Positions 28,630 to 36,543 of a stretch of DNA of 64,000 nucleotides are shown here, one piece after another. The stretch is from Natronospira elongata (GTDB lineage: Bacteria; Pseudomonadota; Gammaproteobacteria; Natronospirales; Natronospiraceae). The notes below the pieces were generated by a model. It saw nothing but the letters and a program-made list of their open reading frames with translations, had not been told where the DNA came from and ran no database searches. The stretch covers positions 1-64,000 of the forward strand of contig NZ_JAYGII010000016.1 of NCBI RefSeq assembly GCF_034931365.1. Direction: 5' to 3'. The position numbers and the translations under genes were made by a program. Within the stretch, counting starts at the first letter, position 1, and each line of letters begins with the position of its first letter.

Positions 28630-30417
28630 TCAGCCGGCCTTTTCCTGGGCCGCCCGCGCCTGCTGCAGGGCCCGTAATTCCTCTTTTTCCGTCTGGTCCA
28701 GGCCATCGCTGGCCGCCTTGTCCAGAAGTTCGGTCATTCTCGCCGCAATCGCCCGCGGCCCGGTCAATCGCGCCAGTATGGCGTCCAGGTGCCGGGCCAG
28801 GTCCTCGTCCTCGCCTGGCACGCGGGTGGTGGCAAGCTTTTCCAGGTGGGGATGGGCCTGCTCACCCCGCCACCGTTCCAACAGGGTCGCCGTTCTGATC
28901 TCGGGCTCTGCCCGACAGATTTCAAGCATCTTCGCCAGGGTGTCCGCGCCTGGCAGATCCAGCGTTGCCAGTTTGGGCTGTTCCGCTACCCGCGTGGCGA
29001 TCCGCGGCGACTGCAGCAGGATTGCCAGGGCTTCCCGCACCGGGGTCAGCCGAATCTGCAGAGGTGCCGGCCGCTGGATTCGGGGCCGGGTGGGGGCGGC
29101 CGTGTCTGGGGCTGGCTTGCTGCTGGGGGCGGTCTCGGTGGCATCGGCCAGCATGGCGGCCCAGCGCGCCGGATCGAGGCCGGCGGCATCGGCCAGTTCG
29201 TCGGAGAGCAGCTCACGATAGACCCGGTCGCGAACTCGCGCCAGCAACGGTCGGGCCTTTTCCACCAGCGCCGCCCGACCTTCGGCCGTGCCCAGGTCCA
29301 GGTCTTCACTCAAATGGCGCCGCATCCAGCGAGACAGGGATTCCGCGCCAGCAACCCGTTGCTGGAAGGCATCGGCCCCTTCGCGGCGAACCATGGAGTC
29401 CGGGTCCTCGCCCTCCGGCAGGAAGAGAAAGCGGACCTCCCGCCCGGCTCGGAGGGCCGGCAGGGCGTTTTCCAGCGCCCGCCAGGCCGCCTGTCGGCCA
29501 GCCCGGTCACCGTCGAAGCAGCAGACCACCTCGCGGGTGATCCGGAAGGCCTTGTCCAGATGATCCGGTGTGGTGGCGGTACCCAAGGTGGCCACCGCCC
29601 AGTGGATGCCGGCCTCGGCCAGGGCGATGACATCCATATAGCCTTCCACCACCAGCAAGCGCGGAATACTGCGCAGGGCCTGACGGGCCTCATAAAGGCC
29701 ATAGAGCTCGCGGCCCTTGTGAAACAGGGGGTGCTCGGGGCTGTTGTAATACTTGGGCCCCTGGGCTTCCCCGATCACCCGGCCGCCGAAGGCGATGGTC
29801 CGGCCGCGACTATCGCGGATGGGGAACATGACTCTGCCCCGAAAGCGGTCATAGAAGCGCCCGGAATCCTTGCGGACCAGCATGCCCGTGCTCAGCAGGG
29901 CCTCACGGCGGGCGTCGCTGTCGACGCTGTCCAGCAGGCCGCTCCATTGATCGGGGGCGTAGCCCAGTCCGAACCGGGCCGCGGTTTTGCCCGAGACCCT
30001 GCGGCCCTGAAGATAGGCCTTGGCGGCCTCCGATTGGCGAAGCTGGCGGCGGAAATAGTCATCGGCGTGGGCCAGGGCGGCCCGCAGATGGCCGTCCGGG
30101 TCGGGGCTGGGGGCGCTGGCCTCGGTGGGGATCTCCAGGCCGACCCGGTCGGCCAGATCCTGTACTGCATCGCGGAAATCCAGATGGTCGAACTCCATCA
30201 GGAAGCTCAGCGCGGTGCCGTGGGCGCCGCAGCCGAAGCAGTGATAGAACTGCTTGTCCGGCACCACGTAAAAGGAAGGGGTTTTCTCGGTATGGAAGGG
30301 GCAGCAGGCGGCATATTCGCTGCCCTTTTTCTTCAGCGGCACACGGCTGTCGATCAGGTCGACAATGTCCACCCGTTCAAGCAGCTCATCAATGAAATGC
30401 TGGGGTATGCGTGCCAT
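28630..30417 (-). CDS. dnaG: DNA primase
   Basis: A 595-residue bacterial primase. The CHC2 zinc-binding domain uses Cys39, His42, Cys60 and Cys63 (CPFH, CFGCG). The TOPRIM catalytic core includes VVEGYMDVIAL, CFDGDRAGRQAA and EGEDPDSMVR. The C-terminal DnaB-interacting helical region is less conserved. It makes RNA primers at the replication fork. About 165 bases separate it from rpoD, with room for an internal promoter, though I found no strong consensus there. Confidence 0.97.
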   Translation of the reverse strand: MARIPQHFIDELLERVDIVDLIDSRVPLKKKGSEYAACCPFHTEKTPSFYVVPDKQFYHCFGCGAHGTALSFLMEFDHLDFRDAVQDLADRVGLEIPTEASAPSPDPDGHLRAALAHADDYFRRQLRQSEAAKAYLQGRRVSGKTAARFGLGYAPDQWSGLLDSVDSDARREALLSTGMLVRKDSGRFYDRFRGRVMFPIRDSRGRTIAFGGRVIGEAQGPKYYNSPEHPLFHKGRELYGLYEARQALRSIPRLLVVEGYMDVIALAEAGIHWAVATLGTATTPDHLDKAFRITREVVCCFDGDRAGRQAAWRALENALPALRAGREVRFLFLPEGEDPDSMVRREGADAFQQRVAGAESLSRWMRRHLSEDLDLGTAEGRAALVEKARPLLARVRDRVYRELLSDELADAAGLDPARWAAMLADATETAPSSKPAPDTAAPTRPRIQRPAPLQIRLTPVREALAILLQSPRIATRVAEQPKLATLDLPGADTLAKMLEICRAEPEIRTATLLERWRGEQAHPHLEKLATTRVPGEDEDLARHLDAILARLTGPRAIAARMTELLDKAASDGLDQTEKEELRALQQARAAQEKAG

Positions 30418-30539
30418 CTACCTTTGCCACTGGGCTGGTGTGTCTGGGGATCCACCACGGGGCCGCCGACGGCGGCTGAGCACTGGCCCCGATAGCAAAG
30501 CATAGTCGATTGTGGCGGGCGGAGTATGCCCGGGAGTGA

Positions 30540-30983
30540 TCAGCCCAGGCGGGCCTTGACCTTCTGACTGACCGCGCCCATGTCGGCGCGGCCCTGAATC
30601 TTGGGCTTGAGCAGGCCCATGACCTTGCCCATGTCCTTCATGGACCCGGCCCCGGCATCGCTGATGGCGCCCTCGATCAGGGATTCCAGCTCGGCATCAT
30701 CCAGCTGTTCGGGCAGGTATTCTTCCAGGATGACGATTTCGGCCGCTTCCTTGTCGGCCAGGTCGTCCCGGCCGCCTTCCCGATACTGCTTTTCGGAGTC
30801 GCGCCGCTGCTTGACCATTTTTTCCACCACCGCGGTCATCGCCGCCTCGTCCAGCTCGACGCGCTCATCCACTTCCCGCTGCTTGATGGCGGCGGAGAGC
30901 ATGCGCAGCACGGACAGGCGCTCACGCGCTTTCTCGCGCATGGCGGTCTTGGTATCGGCAAGGATGCGGTCGCGAAGGCTCAT
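30540..30983 (-). CDS. yqeY: GatB/YqeY domain protein
   Basis: A 147-residue protein with the GatB/YqeY C-terminal fold: LRDRILADTKTAMREKARERLSVLRMLSAAIKQ at the start, YLPEQLDDAELE mid-protein and MGKVMGLLKPKIQGRADM at the end. The domain is shared with the tRNA-dependent amidotransferase GatB and may bind tRNA; the stand-alone function is not settled. It keeps the conserved position between rpsU and dnaG. Confidence 0.93.
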   Translation of the reverse strand: MSLRDRILADTKTAMREKARERLSVLRMLSAAIKQREVDERVELDEAAMTAVVEKMVKQRRDSEKQYREGGRDDLADKEAAEIVILEEYLPEQLDDAELESLIEGAISDAGAGSMKDMGKVMGLLKPKIQGRADMGAVSQKVKARLG

Positions 30984-31010
30984 GGCAGTGCTCGGCCCCG
31001 ATGCAGTCGA

Positions 31011-31226
31011 TCAGTAGGGGCGCTGACGGCGAGCCTTTTCGCGGGACAGCTTCTTCATGTGGCGCTTCACGGCCGCGGCCCGCTTGCGCTTGCGCTCCTG
31101 GGTGGGCTTTTCGTAGTGTTCGCGGCGACGGACTTCGGTCAGCACGCCGGCCTTCTCGCAGGAGCGCTTGAAGCGGCGCAGGGCCACCTCAAAGGGTTCA
31201 TTTTCTTTCACGCGTACGCTGGGCAT
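31011..31226 (-). CDS. rpsU: 30S ribosomal protein S21
   Basis: A 71-residue basic protein with the S21 signature: MPSVRVKENEPFEVALRRFK at the start, CEKAGVLTEVRRREHYEKPT centrally, and an Arg/Lys-rich tail ending RRQRPY. It is the first gene of the conserved rpsU-yqeY-dnaG-rpoD block and is divergent from tsaD. The start at 31226 is the only one compatible with the family; the much longer open frame upstream is antisense to tsaD. Confidence 0.97.
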   Translation of the reverse strand: MPSVRVKENEPFEVALRRFKRSCEKAGVLTEVRRREHYEKPTQERKRKRAAAVKRHMKKLSREKARRQRPY

Positions 31227-31321
31227 GTAAACTCTCACCTCTGATGAATCGTTCTCCAGGCGGCCACAGGGCGGCGCCGGGGAAAGGCGCGCAATTCTAT
31301 AACCATTGGCGAGGCATTGCA

Positions 31322-32365
31322 ATGCGGGTGCTGGGGATCGAAACTTCCTGCGACGAAACCGGGGTGGCCGTCTATGACGGTGCCGACGGCTTGCTGGCGC
31401 ATCAGCTTCACAGCCAGGTGGATTCCCACGCCATTTATGGCGGCGTGGTGCCCGAGATTGCCTCCCGAGACCATATCCGCAAGCTGGCTCCCCTGGTGGA
31501 GGCGGCCCTGGCCGAGGCGGATTGTGATGGCAGCGCCATCGACGGCGTCGCCTACACCGCCGGTCCGGGCCTGGTGGGGGCCTTGCTGGTGGGCGCCAGT
31601 CTGGGACGTTCCCTGGCCTGGGCATGGGGTGTGCCTGCCCTGGGCGTGCACCACATGGAGGGTCATCTCCTCGCCCCCCGCCTGGAGCCCGACCCACCGG
31701 ATTTCCCTTTTCTCGCCCTGTTGGTCTCCGGCGGTCACAGCATGCTGGTGGCGGTGGAGGGGCTGGGTCGTTACCGGACCCTGGGTCAGTCCATCGACGA
31801 TGCCGCCGGCGAGGCCTTTGACAAAACGGCCAAGCTACTCGGTCTCCCTTATCCGGGCGGGCCGGCCCTGGCGGAGCTGGCCGCCGGCGGCCGCCCGGGT
31901 CGCTTCGATTTCCCCCGGCCCCTGACCCGCAAGCCGGGGCTGGATTTCAGCTTCAGCGGCCTGAAGACGGCGGTGGCCTATGCCTTGCGCGATGCGCCCG
32001 ATGAGCCGGGGCTGGCGGCGGATATTGCCCGGGATTTTGAGCAGGCCATGGTCGATACGCTGGCCCTCAAATGCCGGCGGGCCCTGCGTCAGACCGGTCT
32101 CAAGCGTCTCGTGGTGGCGGGTGGGGTTGGCGCCAATCGCCGCTTGCGCGCCGCCCTGGCCGAGCTGGCGGAGGGGGAGGGTGTTTCCCTGCACTTTCCC
32201 CGGCCGGCCTTCTGCACGGATAATGGTGCCATGATTGCCTATGCCGGTTACTGCAGGTTGGCCGCCGGTGAATCGGTCGGGCCTGAGATTTCGGTGCGGG
32301 CCCGTTGGCGCCTGGATGAACTCAAACCGCCGGGCGATGCGCTCGGCTGCAGTGCCGCCGGCTGA
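31322..32365 (+). CDS. tsaD: tRNA N6-adenosine threonylcarbamoyltransferase
   Basis: A 347-residue Kae1/Qri7/TsaD protein. It begins MRVLGIETSCDETGVAVYD, has the metal-binding HHMEGH motif near residues 109-114, LLVSGGHSML, and a C-terminal FCTDNGAMIAYAG. With TsaB, TsaC and TsaE it installs t6A at position 37 of ANN-decoding tRNAs. The start at 31322 is at the family N-terminus. It is divergent from rpsU, as in most gammaproteobacteria, and 12 bases upstream of folB. Confidence 0.97.
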   Translation: MRVLGIETSCDETGVAVYDGADGLLAHQLHSQVDSHAIYGGVVPEIASRDHIRKLAPLVEAALAEADCDGSAIDGVAYTAGPGLVGALLVGASLGRSLAWAWGVPALGVHHMEGHLLAPRLEPDPPDFPFLALLVSGGHSMLVAVEGLGRYRTLGQSIDDAAGEAFDKTAKLLGLPYPGGPALAELAAGGRPGRFDFPRPLTRKPGLDFSFSGLKTAVAYALRDAPDEPGLAADIARDFEQAMVDTLALKCRRALRQTGLKRLVVAGGVGANRRLRAALAELAEGEGVSLHFPRPAFCTDNGAMIAYAGYCRLAAGESVGPEISVRARWRLDELKPPGDALGCSAAG

Positions 32366-32377
32366 CAGAGGAATGTA

Positions 32378-32761
32378 ATGGATACTGTTTATATTCGTGG
32401 TCTCAAGGCCCGCACGGTGGTGGGCATTTTCGAATGGGAACGGCGCCTGCCGCAGGATGTGGTCCTGGATATTGAAATGGCCACCGATATACGTCCCGCG
32501 GCCAGCAGTGATGCCATCGAGGATGCCCTTGATTACAAGACCGTTGCCAAGGCCGTGGTTGAGCATGTGGAATCAAGCCGTTTCCAGTTGGTGGAGGCCC
32601 TGGCGGACTCGATTTGCCGCCTGATCACAGTCGATTTCGGTGTCAGTGAAGTCAGTCTGGTATTGAACAAGAAGGGGGCGCTGAGCGATGCCGCTGACGT
32701 TGGCGTGTGTATCCGCCGCCGGGCCGAGGATTATGCGGCAGCCACGGAGGTGGCGGAATGA
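32378..32761 (+). CDS. folB: dihydroneopterin aldolase
   Basis: A 127-residue folate-biosynthesis enzyme that converts dihydroneopterin to 6-hydroxymethyl-dihydropterin. The family landmarks are GLKARTVVGIFEWERRLPQ, DALDYKTVAKAVVEHVE (active-site Tyr) and FQLVEALADSI (Glu). It overlaps folK by 4 bases (ATGA), consistent with consecutive pathway steps being co-translated. Confidence 0.95.
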   Translation: MDTVYIRGLKARTVVGIFEWERRLPQDVVLDIEMATDIRPAASSDAIEDALDYKTVAKAVVEHVESSRFQLVEALADSICRLITVDFGVSEVSLVLNKKGALSDAADVGVCIRRRAEDYAAATEVAE

Positions 32762-33279
32762 GGTCGGTTTACGTGGGTGTGGGCAGCAATATCGCGCCCG
32801 AGCAGCAGGTGCCCATTGCCGTGGCGGCGCTGGCTGACCGTTTTGAGGGGGTTACCGCCTCGCCGGTCTATCGCTCCCGGGCCGTGGGTTTTGATGGTGA
32901 GGATTTCCTCAATCTGGTGGTGACATTTGATAGTGAGGCCTCGCCGGGGGATCTCGCCCGGATAATCGACGAGATCGAGCGGGACTGTGGGCGTGAGCGT
33001 GGTGGTGAGCGTTTTGCACCGCGGCGGATCGATCTGGATTTACTGCTGGTGGGAAATCACGTCTCGGCCAGCGGTGAGCGACCGGAGCTGCCGCGTGGCG
33101 AGATCCTGCGCTACGCTTTTGTATTGAGGCCCTTGGCAGAATTGGCCCCTGATCTGGTCCATCCTGTGGAAGGCAGGCCAATGGCGACTATCTGGCGGCA
33201 GCGCCAGCCCGAGATTGACGGGGGCGATCTGCGACGGGTTGATCTGAGATGGCCAGAAGGCGTCCAAATTGCGGAGTAG
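32758..33279 (+). CDS. folK: 2-amino-4-hydroxy-6-hydroxymethyldihydropteridine pyrophosphokinase
   Basis: A 173-residue HPPK that transfers pyrophosphate from ATP to hydroxymethyl-dihydropterin. VYVGVGSNIAPEQQ is at the N-terminus. The ATP/Mg site is in RFAPRRIDLDLLLVG, where the two Asp residues bind Mg. RGEILRYAFVLRPLAELAPD follows. The start at 32758 overlaps the folB stop, and the frame from 32707 would overlap folB by 55 bases without need. Confidence 0.95.
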   Translation: MRSVYVGVGSNIAPEQQVPIAVAALADRFEGVTASPVYRSRAVGFDGEDFLNLVVTFDSEASPGDLARIIDEIERDCGRERGGERFAPRRIDLDLLLVGNHVSASGERPELPRGEILRYAFVLRPLAELAPDLVHPVEGRPMATIWRQRQPEIDGGDLRRVDLRWPEGVQIAE

Positions 33280-33286
33280 AAATGTA

Positions 33287-34648
33287 ATGAGCGAATCAAT
33301 TCACAGGCTGAAGCGAGGCGCCGTTATTGGCCTGATTCTGCTGTCCGGGTTGTTCATTAGCGCCTGTCTGGATGACATCAATGAGCAGCAGTCCCAGGCC
33401 TTCAGCAAGGCCCAGTCCCAGTTGGCCTGTTCGGTTCAGGGTCAGAACCGCTCCGTAAAGAGCATCATGGAATTCTGGTACCTCTACGTGGACCAGATGC
33501 CCGATCGCGACCCCAATGATTTTTCCTCCCCTCGGGAAATGCTGGCGGCCTTGCAGGTCGATCCGCCGGACCGTTTTTCCTTTATCAGTGAACGGGAAAC
33601 CACGCTCAATTTCACCGAAGAGGGCCGACGGATTGGTATTGGTGTGCAGTTGGCCCTGATGAATGCCCCCGACGACTATCGGGTGGTGGATGTATTTGCC
33701 GATGCGCCCGCCGATCAGGCGGATGTGCGCCGCGGGGATCGAGTGTTGCAGATAAATGGCCGCAGTGTGCAAGAGCTGTTCAATACCGGACAGTTGGGCA
33801 GCGCTATGGGGCCGGAAGAGGAAGGCGTGCTTGTCGAGCTGGACATGGAACGGGCTGATGGCGAAGAGCAATACAGCGTCAGCCTTGAGAAGGTGGAGTT
33901 CGTCGTCGACCCGGTGGTAAGGCTGAATTTCTTCGATTTGTCTGATGACCGGCGTGTGGCCTACTTTCATTTCCGCAACTTCATCGTGCCCGCAGCCGAT
34001 CGCTTTGACGATGTCTTTGCCGAGCTCTCCGAAGAGGCTGTCGATGAACTGATCATCGATATGCGCTACAACGGCGGCGGGCGGATTGCGGTGGCGGAGC
34101 AGTTGGCGTCTCAGATTGCCGGCGACGCGGTTCAGGACGAGATCTTCGTACAGTTGGTCCACAATGAAGCCCGAACCGACCAGAACAGGATTCGACGTTT
34201 TGGTGAAGAGATTGGTGCGTTGGGGCTGGACCGCCTGCTGGTCATTGCCACCGAACGGACTGCCTCGGCCAGTGAACTGGTGGTCAACGGTCTGAGGCCC
34301 TTTATCGACGTTGAGATTATCGGGTCACGGACCTTTGGCAAGCCGGTTGGCTCTTATGGCTTCGAGATTTGTGACCTCATCATGTTCCCGACGGCCTTTG
34401 CCACCCTGAATGCCCTCGACGAAGGCGATTACTTTGATGGCCTCCCGGCCACCTGCGAGGCTGCGGATGATCTGGCGCTGCCGTTGGGCGATGAAGAGGA
34501 GTCCAGCCTGGCTGAAGCCCTGCACTTCCTGGAGACCGGCCAGTGCGACGCCGAGGCCGGCCGTCTGGCCCGGGAAGTCCAGCCCTTGCACCGACCGCAA
34601 GTCGGCGGGCCGGACGGCTGGGATCCGATCCACACGGGTATCCACTAG
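33287..34648 (+). CDS. S41-family (C-terminal processing) peptidase lipoprotein
   Basis: A 453-residue lipoprotein with lipobox FISAC near residue 27. A PDZ-like region (VVDVFADAPADQADVRRGDRVLQI) precedes the S41 tail-specific protease core, which includes DMRYNGGG, the nucleophile serine region TERTASASELVVNGL and a lysine in RTFGKPVG. Such proteases degrade or process periplasmic proteins. The start at 33287 is ATG just after folK (7 bases). An upstream TTG in frame is less likely. A long GC hairpin follows the stop. Confidence 0.85.
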   Translation: MSESIHRLKRGAVIGLILLSGLFISACLDDINEQQSQAFSKAQSQLACSVQGQNRSVKSIMEFWYLYVDQMPDRDPNDFSSPREMLAALQVDPPDRFSFISERETTLNFTEEGRRIGIGVQLALMNAPDDYRVVDVFADAPADQADVRRGDRVLQINGRSVQELFNTGQLGSAMGPEEEGVLVELDMERADGEEQYSVSLEKVEFVVDPVVRLNFFDLSDDRRVAYFHFRNFIVPAADRFDDVFAELSEEAVDELIIDMRYNGGGRIAVAEQLASQIAGDAVQDEIFVQLVHNEARTDQNRIRRFGEEIGALGLDRLLVIATERTASASELVVNGLRPFIDVEIIGSRTFGKPVGSYGFEICDLIMFPTAFATLNALDEGDYFDGLPATCEAADDLALPLGDEEESSLAEALHFLETGQCDAEAGRLAREVQPLHRPQVGGPDGWDPIHTGIH

Positions 34649-34682
34649 GCGCCCACAGGGGGGGATACCCCCTGTGGGCGCA
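34649..34682. terminator. strong GC hairpin after the S41 peptidase gene
   Basis: A 14-bp perfect stem (GCGCCCACAGGGGG with its complement) surrounds a short GGATA loop immediately after the stop codon. There is no T-run, so it may stabilise the 3' end or attenuate transcription into the MFS gene rather than act as a classical terminator. Confidence 0.6.
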
Positions 34683-34763
34683 TGGCCTTTGCAGCAACAC
34701 CTGCTTTTCCGTCAGTCTCGAGTCATTGCCCGTCCATCCGCTGGCAAGGGAGTCTAGTTCGCT

Positions 34764-36014
34764 GTGCGCCACACCCTGTTGTCATTGGCCGCCCTCCTGT
34801 TCTCTACCTTCCTCCTGCTTCTGGGCAGTGGCCTGCTGGGTACGCTGCTCAGTCTGAAAATGGGCCTGGAGGGGCTTCCCGACCCCGTTATTGGGATCAT
34901 CATGGGGGGCTTCTACGCGGGCATGATGCTGGGCGGGGTGATCTCCTACCGCATCATTCGCCAGGTGGGTCACATCCGGTCCTTTGCCGCCTTTGCCGCC
35001 CTTAGTTGTGCCGCCATCATGGTTCACGGGCTGACCATCAATCCCTGGTTATGGTTTCTGCTGCGCCTGATCAATGGCGCCACCATGATGGGGATGTTCA
35101 TCGTCATTGAGAGCTGGCTCAACGAACGGGCCGAGCCGGGCATCCGGGGCCGTGTTTTCTCCTTCTACATGGTGATCAGCTTCCTTGGTCTGGGGCTGGG
35201 CCAGTTCCTGCTCAACCTGGCCGATGTGGAAGGCCTGGAGCTCTATCTCATCGCCGGGCTGTTGTTTGCGCTTTGCCTGGTCCCCATTGCCTTGAGTCGA
35301 ACGGTCCATCCCCAGGCGCCGGAGGGCAGTCGCACCCGACTCCGGCATCTGGCCCGCCTGGCACCTTTTGGTGTGGGCGGCTGTCTGGTCGCCGGCCTTG
35401 TCTTCGGTGCCTTCTATGCGCTGGGTGCTGTGTATGCCACCAATATCGGTTTGGATACCGCGGGTATTTCATTGTTGATGGGCGTGGCCGTGCTTTCCGG
35501 CCTGGTCTTGCAGTGGCCTGTGGGGCACCTGTCGGACTTTTATGATCGCCTGAACGTGCTCACCCTGCTGCTGGCATTGGTGGCTTTGCTTACCCTCGCA
35601 CTGGCCCTGCTTGGCCAGACGGGGATGGTGCCGCTCTTGCTGCTGGCTGGCTTGTTCGGTGGGGTGGGGGCTACCATTTATCCGGTCTCGGTGGCCCATG
35701 TCACCGACTACGTCAGTCAGCATCAACTGGTTTCCACCAGTGCCACGCTGATCAAGACCTATGGCGTGGGGGCGACGCTGGGACCGCTACTGGGTGCCTT
35801 GTTCATGGCCGTCCTTGGCCCGGAAGGTCTGTTCTTCTTCATGAGTGTGGTTTGCGCTGTCGCTGCCACCCTGATCGCCGTGCGGCGCAAGCCGGCAGCC
35901 GTCGCGGTGGAGGATCAGGAACCCTTCGTGGCCATGCCCCGCACCGGCTCAACCCTTATCTCGGAGATGGATCCGCGTACGGAGTCGGATGAGGAGCAAG
36001 TAAGGGAGAGCTAG
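34764..36014 (+). CDS. MFS transporter (YcaD-like)
   Basis: A 416-residue integral membrane protein with about 12 predicted helices. The family loop after helices 4-5 (ESWLNERAEPGIRGRVFSFYM) is typical of the YcaD/CynX-type MFS branch, as is VTDYVSQHQLVSTSATLIKTYGVGATLGPLLGALF near the C-terminal half. The tail is cytoplasmic and acidic. The substrate cannot be inferred. The start is GTG at 34764. Confidence 0.85.
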   Translation: MRHTLLSLAALLFSTFLLLLGSGLLGTLLSLKMGLEGLPDPVIGIIMGGFYAGMMLGGVISYRIIRQVGHIRSFAAFAALSCAAIMVHGLTINPWLWFLLRLINGATMMGMFIVIESWLNERAEPGIRGRVFSFYMVISFLGLGLGQFLLNLADVEGLELYLIAGLLFALCLVPIALSRTVHPQAPEGSRTRLRHLARLAPFGVGGCLVAGLVFGAFYALGAVYATNIGLDTAGISLLMGVAVLSGLVLQWPVGHLSDFYDRLNVLTLLLALVALLTLALALLGQTGMVPLLLLAGLFGGVGATIYPVSVAHVTDYVSQHQLVSTSATLIKTYGVGATLGPLLGALFMAVLGPEGLFFFMSVVCAVAATLIAVRRKPAAVAVEDQEPFVAMPRTGSTLISEMDPRTESDEEQVRES

Positions 36015-36088
36015 GGTGTTTCGGGGCCAGCTAGATCAGTAAGCTCCCTCGCTGTAATCCCAAAAGCCAGCTCGGGCGTGGAGGGAGC

Positions 36089-36535
36089 TCAGGCGGGCGG
36101 CGGATGGGGGGCGTCAATCTTCTGGCCGCAGCGCTGACAGTGGCGGTCAAATAACACCCCATGGCAGTTCTCGCAGTTGCCCAGGGCGCTGATTTCGGCT
36201 ACAAGCCGCAGTGTGCGGCGGCTGGCGCGCATGCTTCCCCCGAAACGGCACAGGCCGTCGGCGCGCATGGCCTCGGCCGGGCCGGCAATGTAATCATCCA
36301 GCGCCTGACGATCACGCAGGCGATAGCTGACCGTCCGCCGGGCCCAGCGATCTTCGGCTTGTTCGTCGTTGCGAAGAATACGGGCGGAGAGAAAGCCGGG
36401 CTGTTCCAGCAGGGCCTGGACATGGCCACTGAGCCAGTCGTCAAAGGCTGCCTTTTGACGGGGGCTGATCTCCAGATTGACTTCGTAGATCAGCTCCCCG
36501 CCTTTTGATTCCAGCTCCCCCCATTCTTCGCGCAT
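36089..36535 (-). CDS. DUF4286 protein with C-terminal zinc ribbon
   Basis: A 148-residue protein. Residues about 15-110 match the DUF4286 fold (LIYEVNLEISPRQKAAFDDWLSGHV, then FLSARILRNDE, ending RFGG). The C-terminus adds a two-CxxC zinc ribbon (CENCHGVLFDRHCQRCGQ), which is not part of the usual DUF4286 protein. The function is unknown. It is 8 bases downstream of fadE and probably co-transcribed. Confidence 0.7.
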   Translation of the reverse strand: MREEWGELESKGGELIYEVNLEISPRQKAAFDDWLSGHVQALLEQPGFLSARILRNDEQAEDRWARRTVSYRLRDRQALDDYIAGPAEAMRADGLCRFGGSMRASRRTLRLVAEISALGNCENCHGVLFDRHCQRCGQKIDAPHPPPA

Positions 36536-36543
36536 GGGTGATC

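Noticed and set aside
36042..36089. A terminator between the MFS and DUF4286 genes
   Set aside because: A 9-bp inverted repeat exists but the loop is about 30 bases and there is no T-run, so function is too doubtful.
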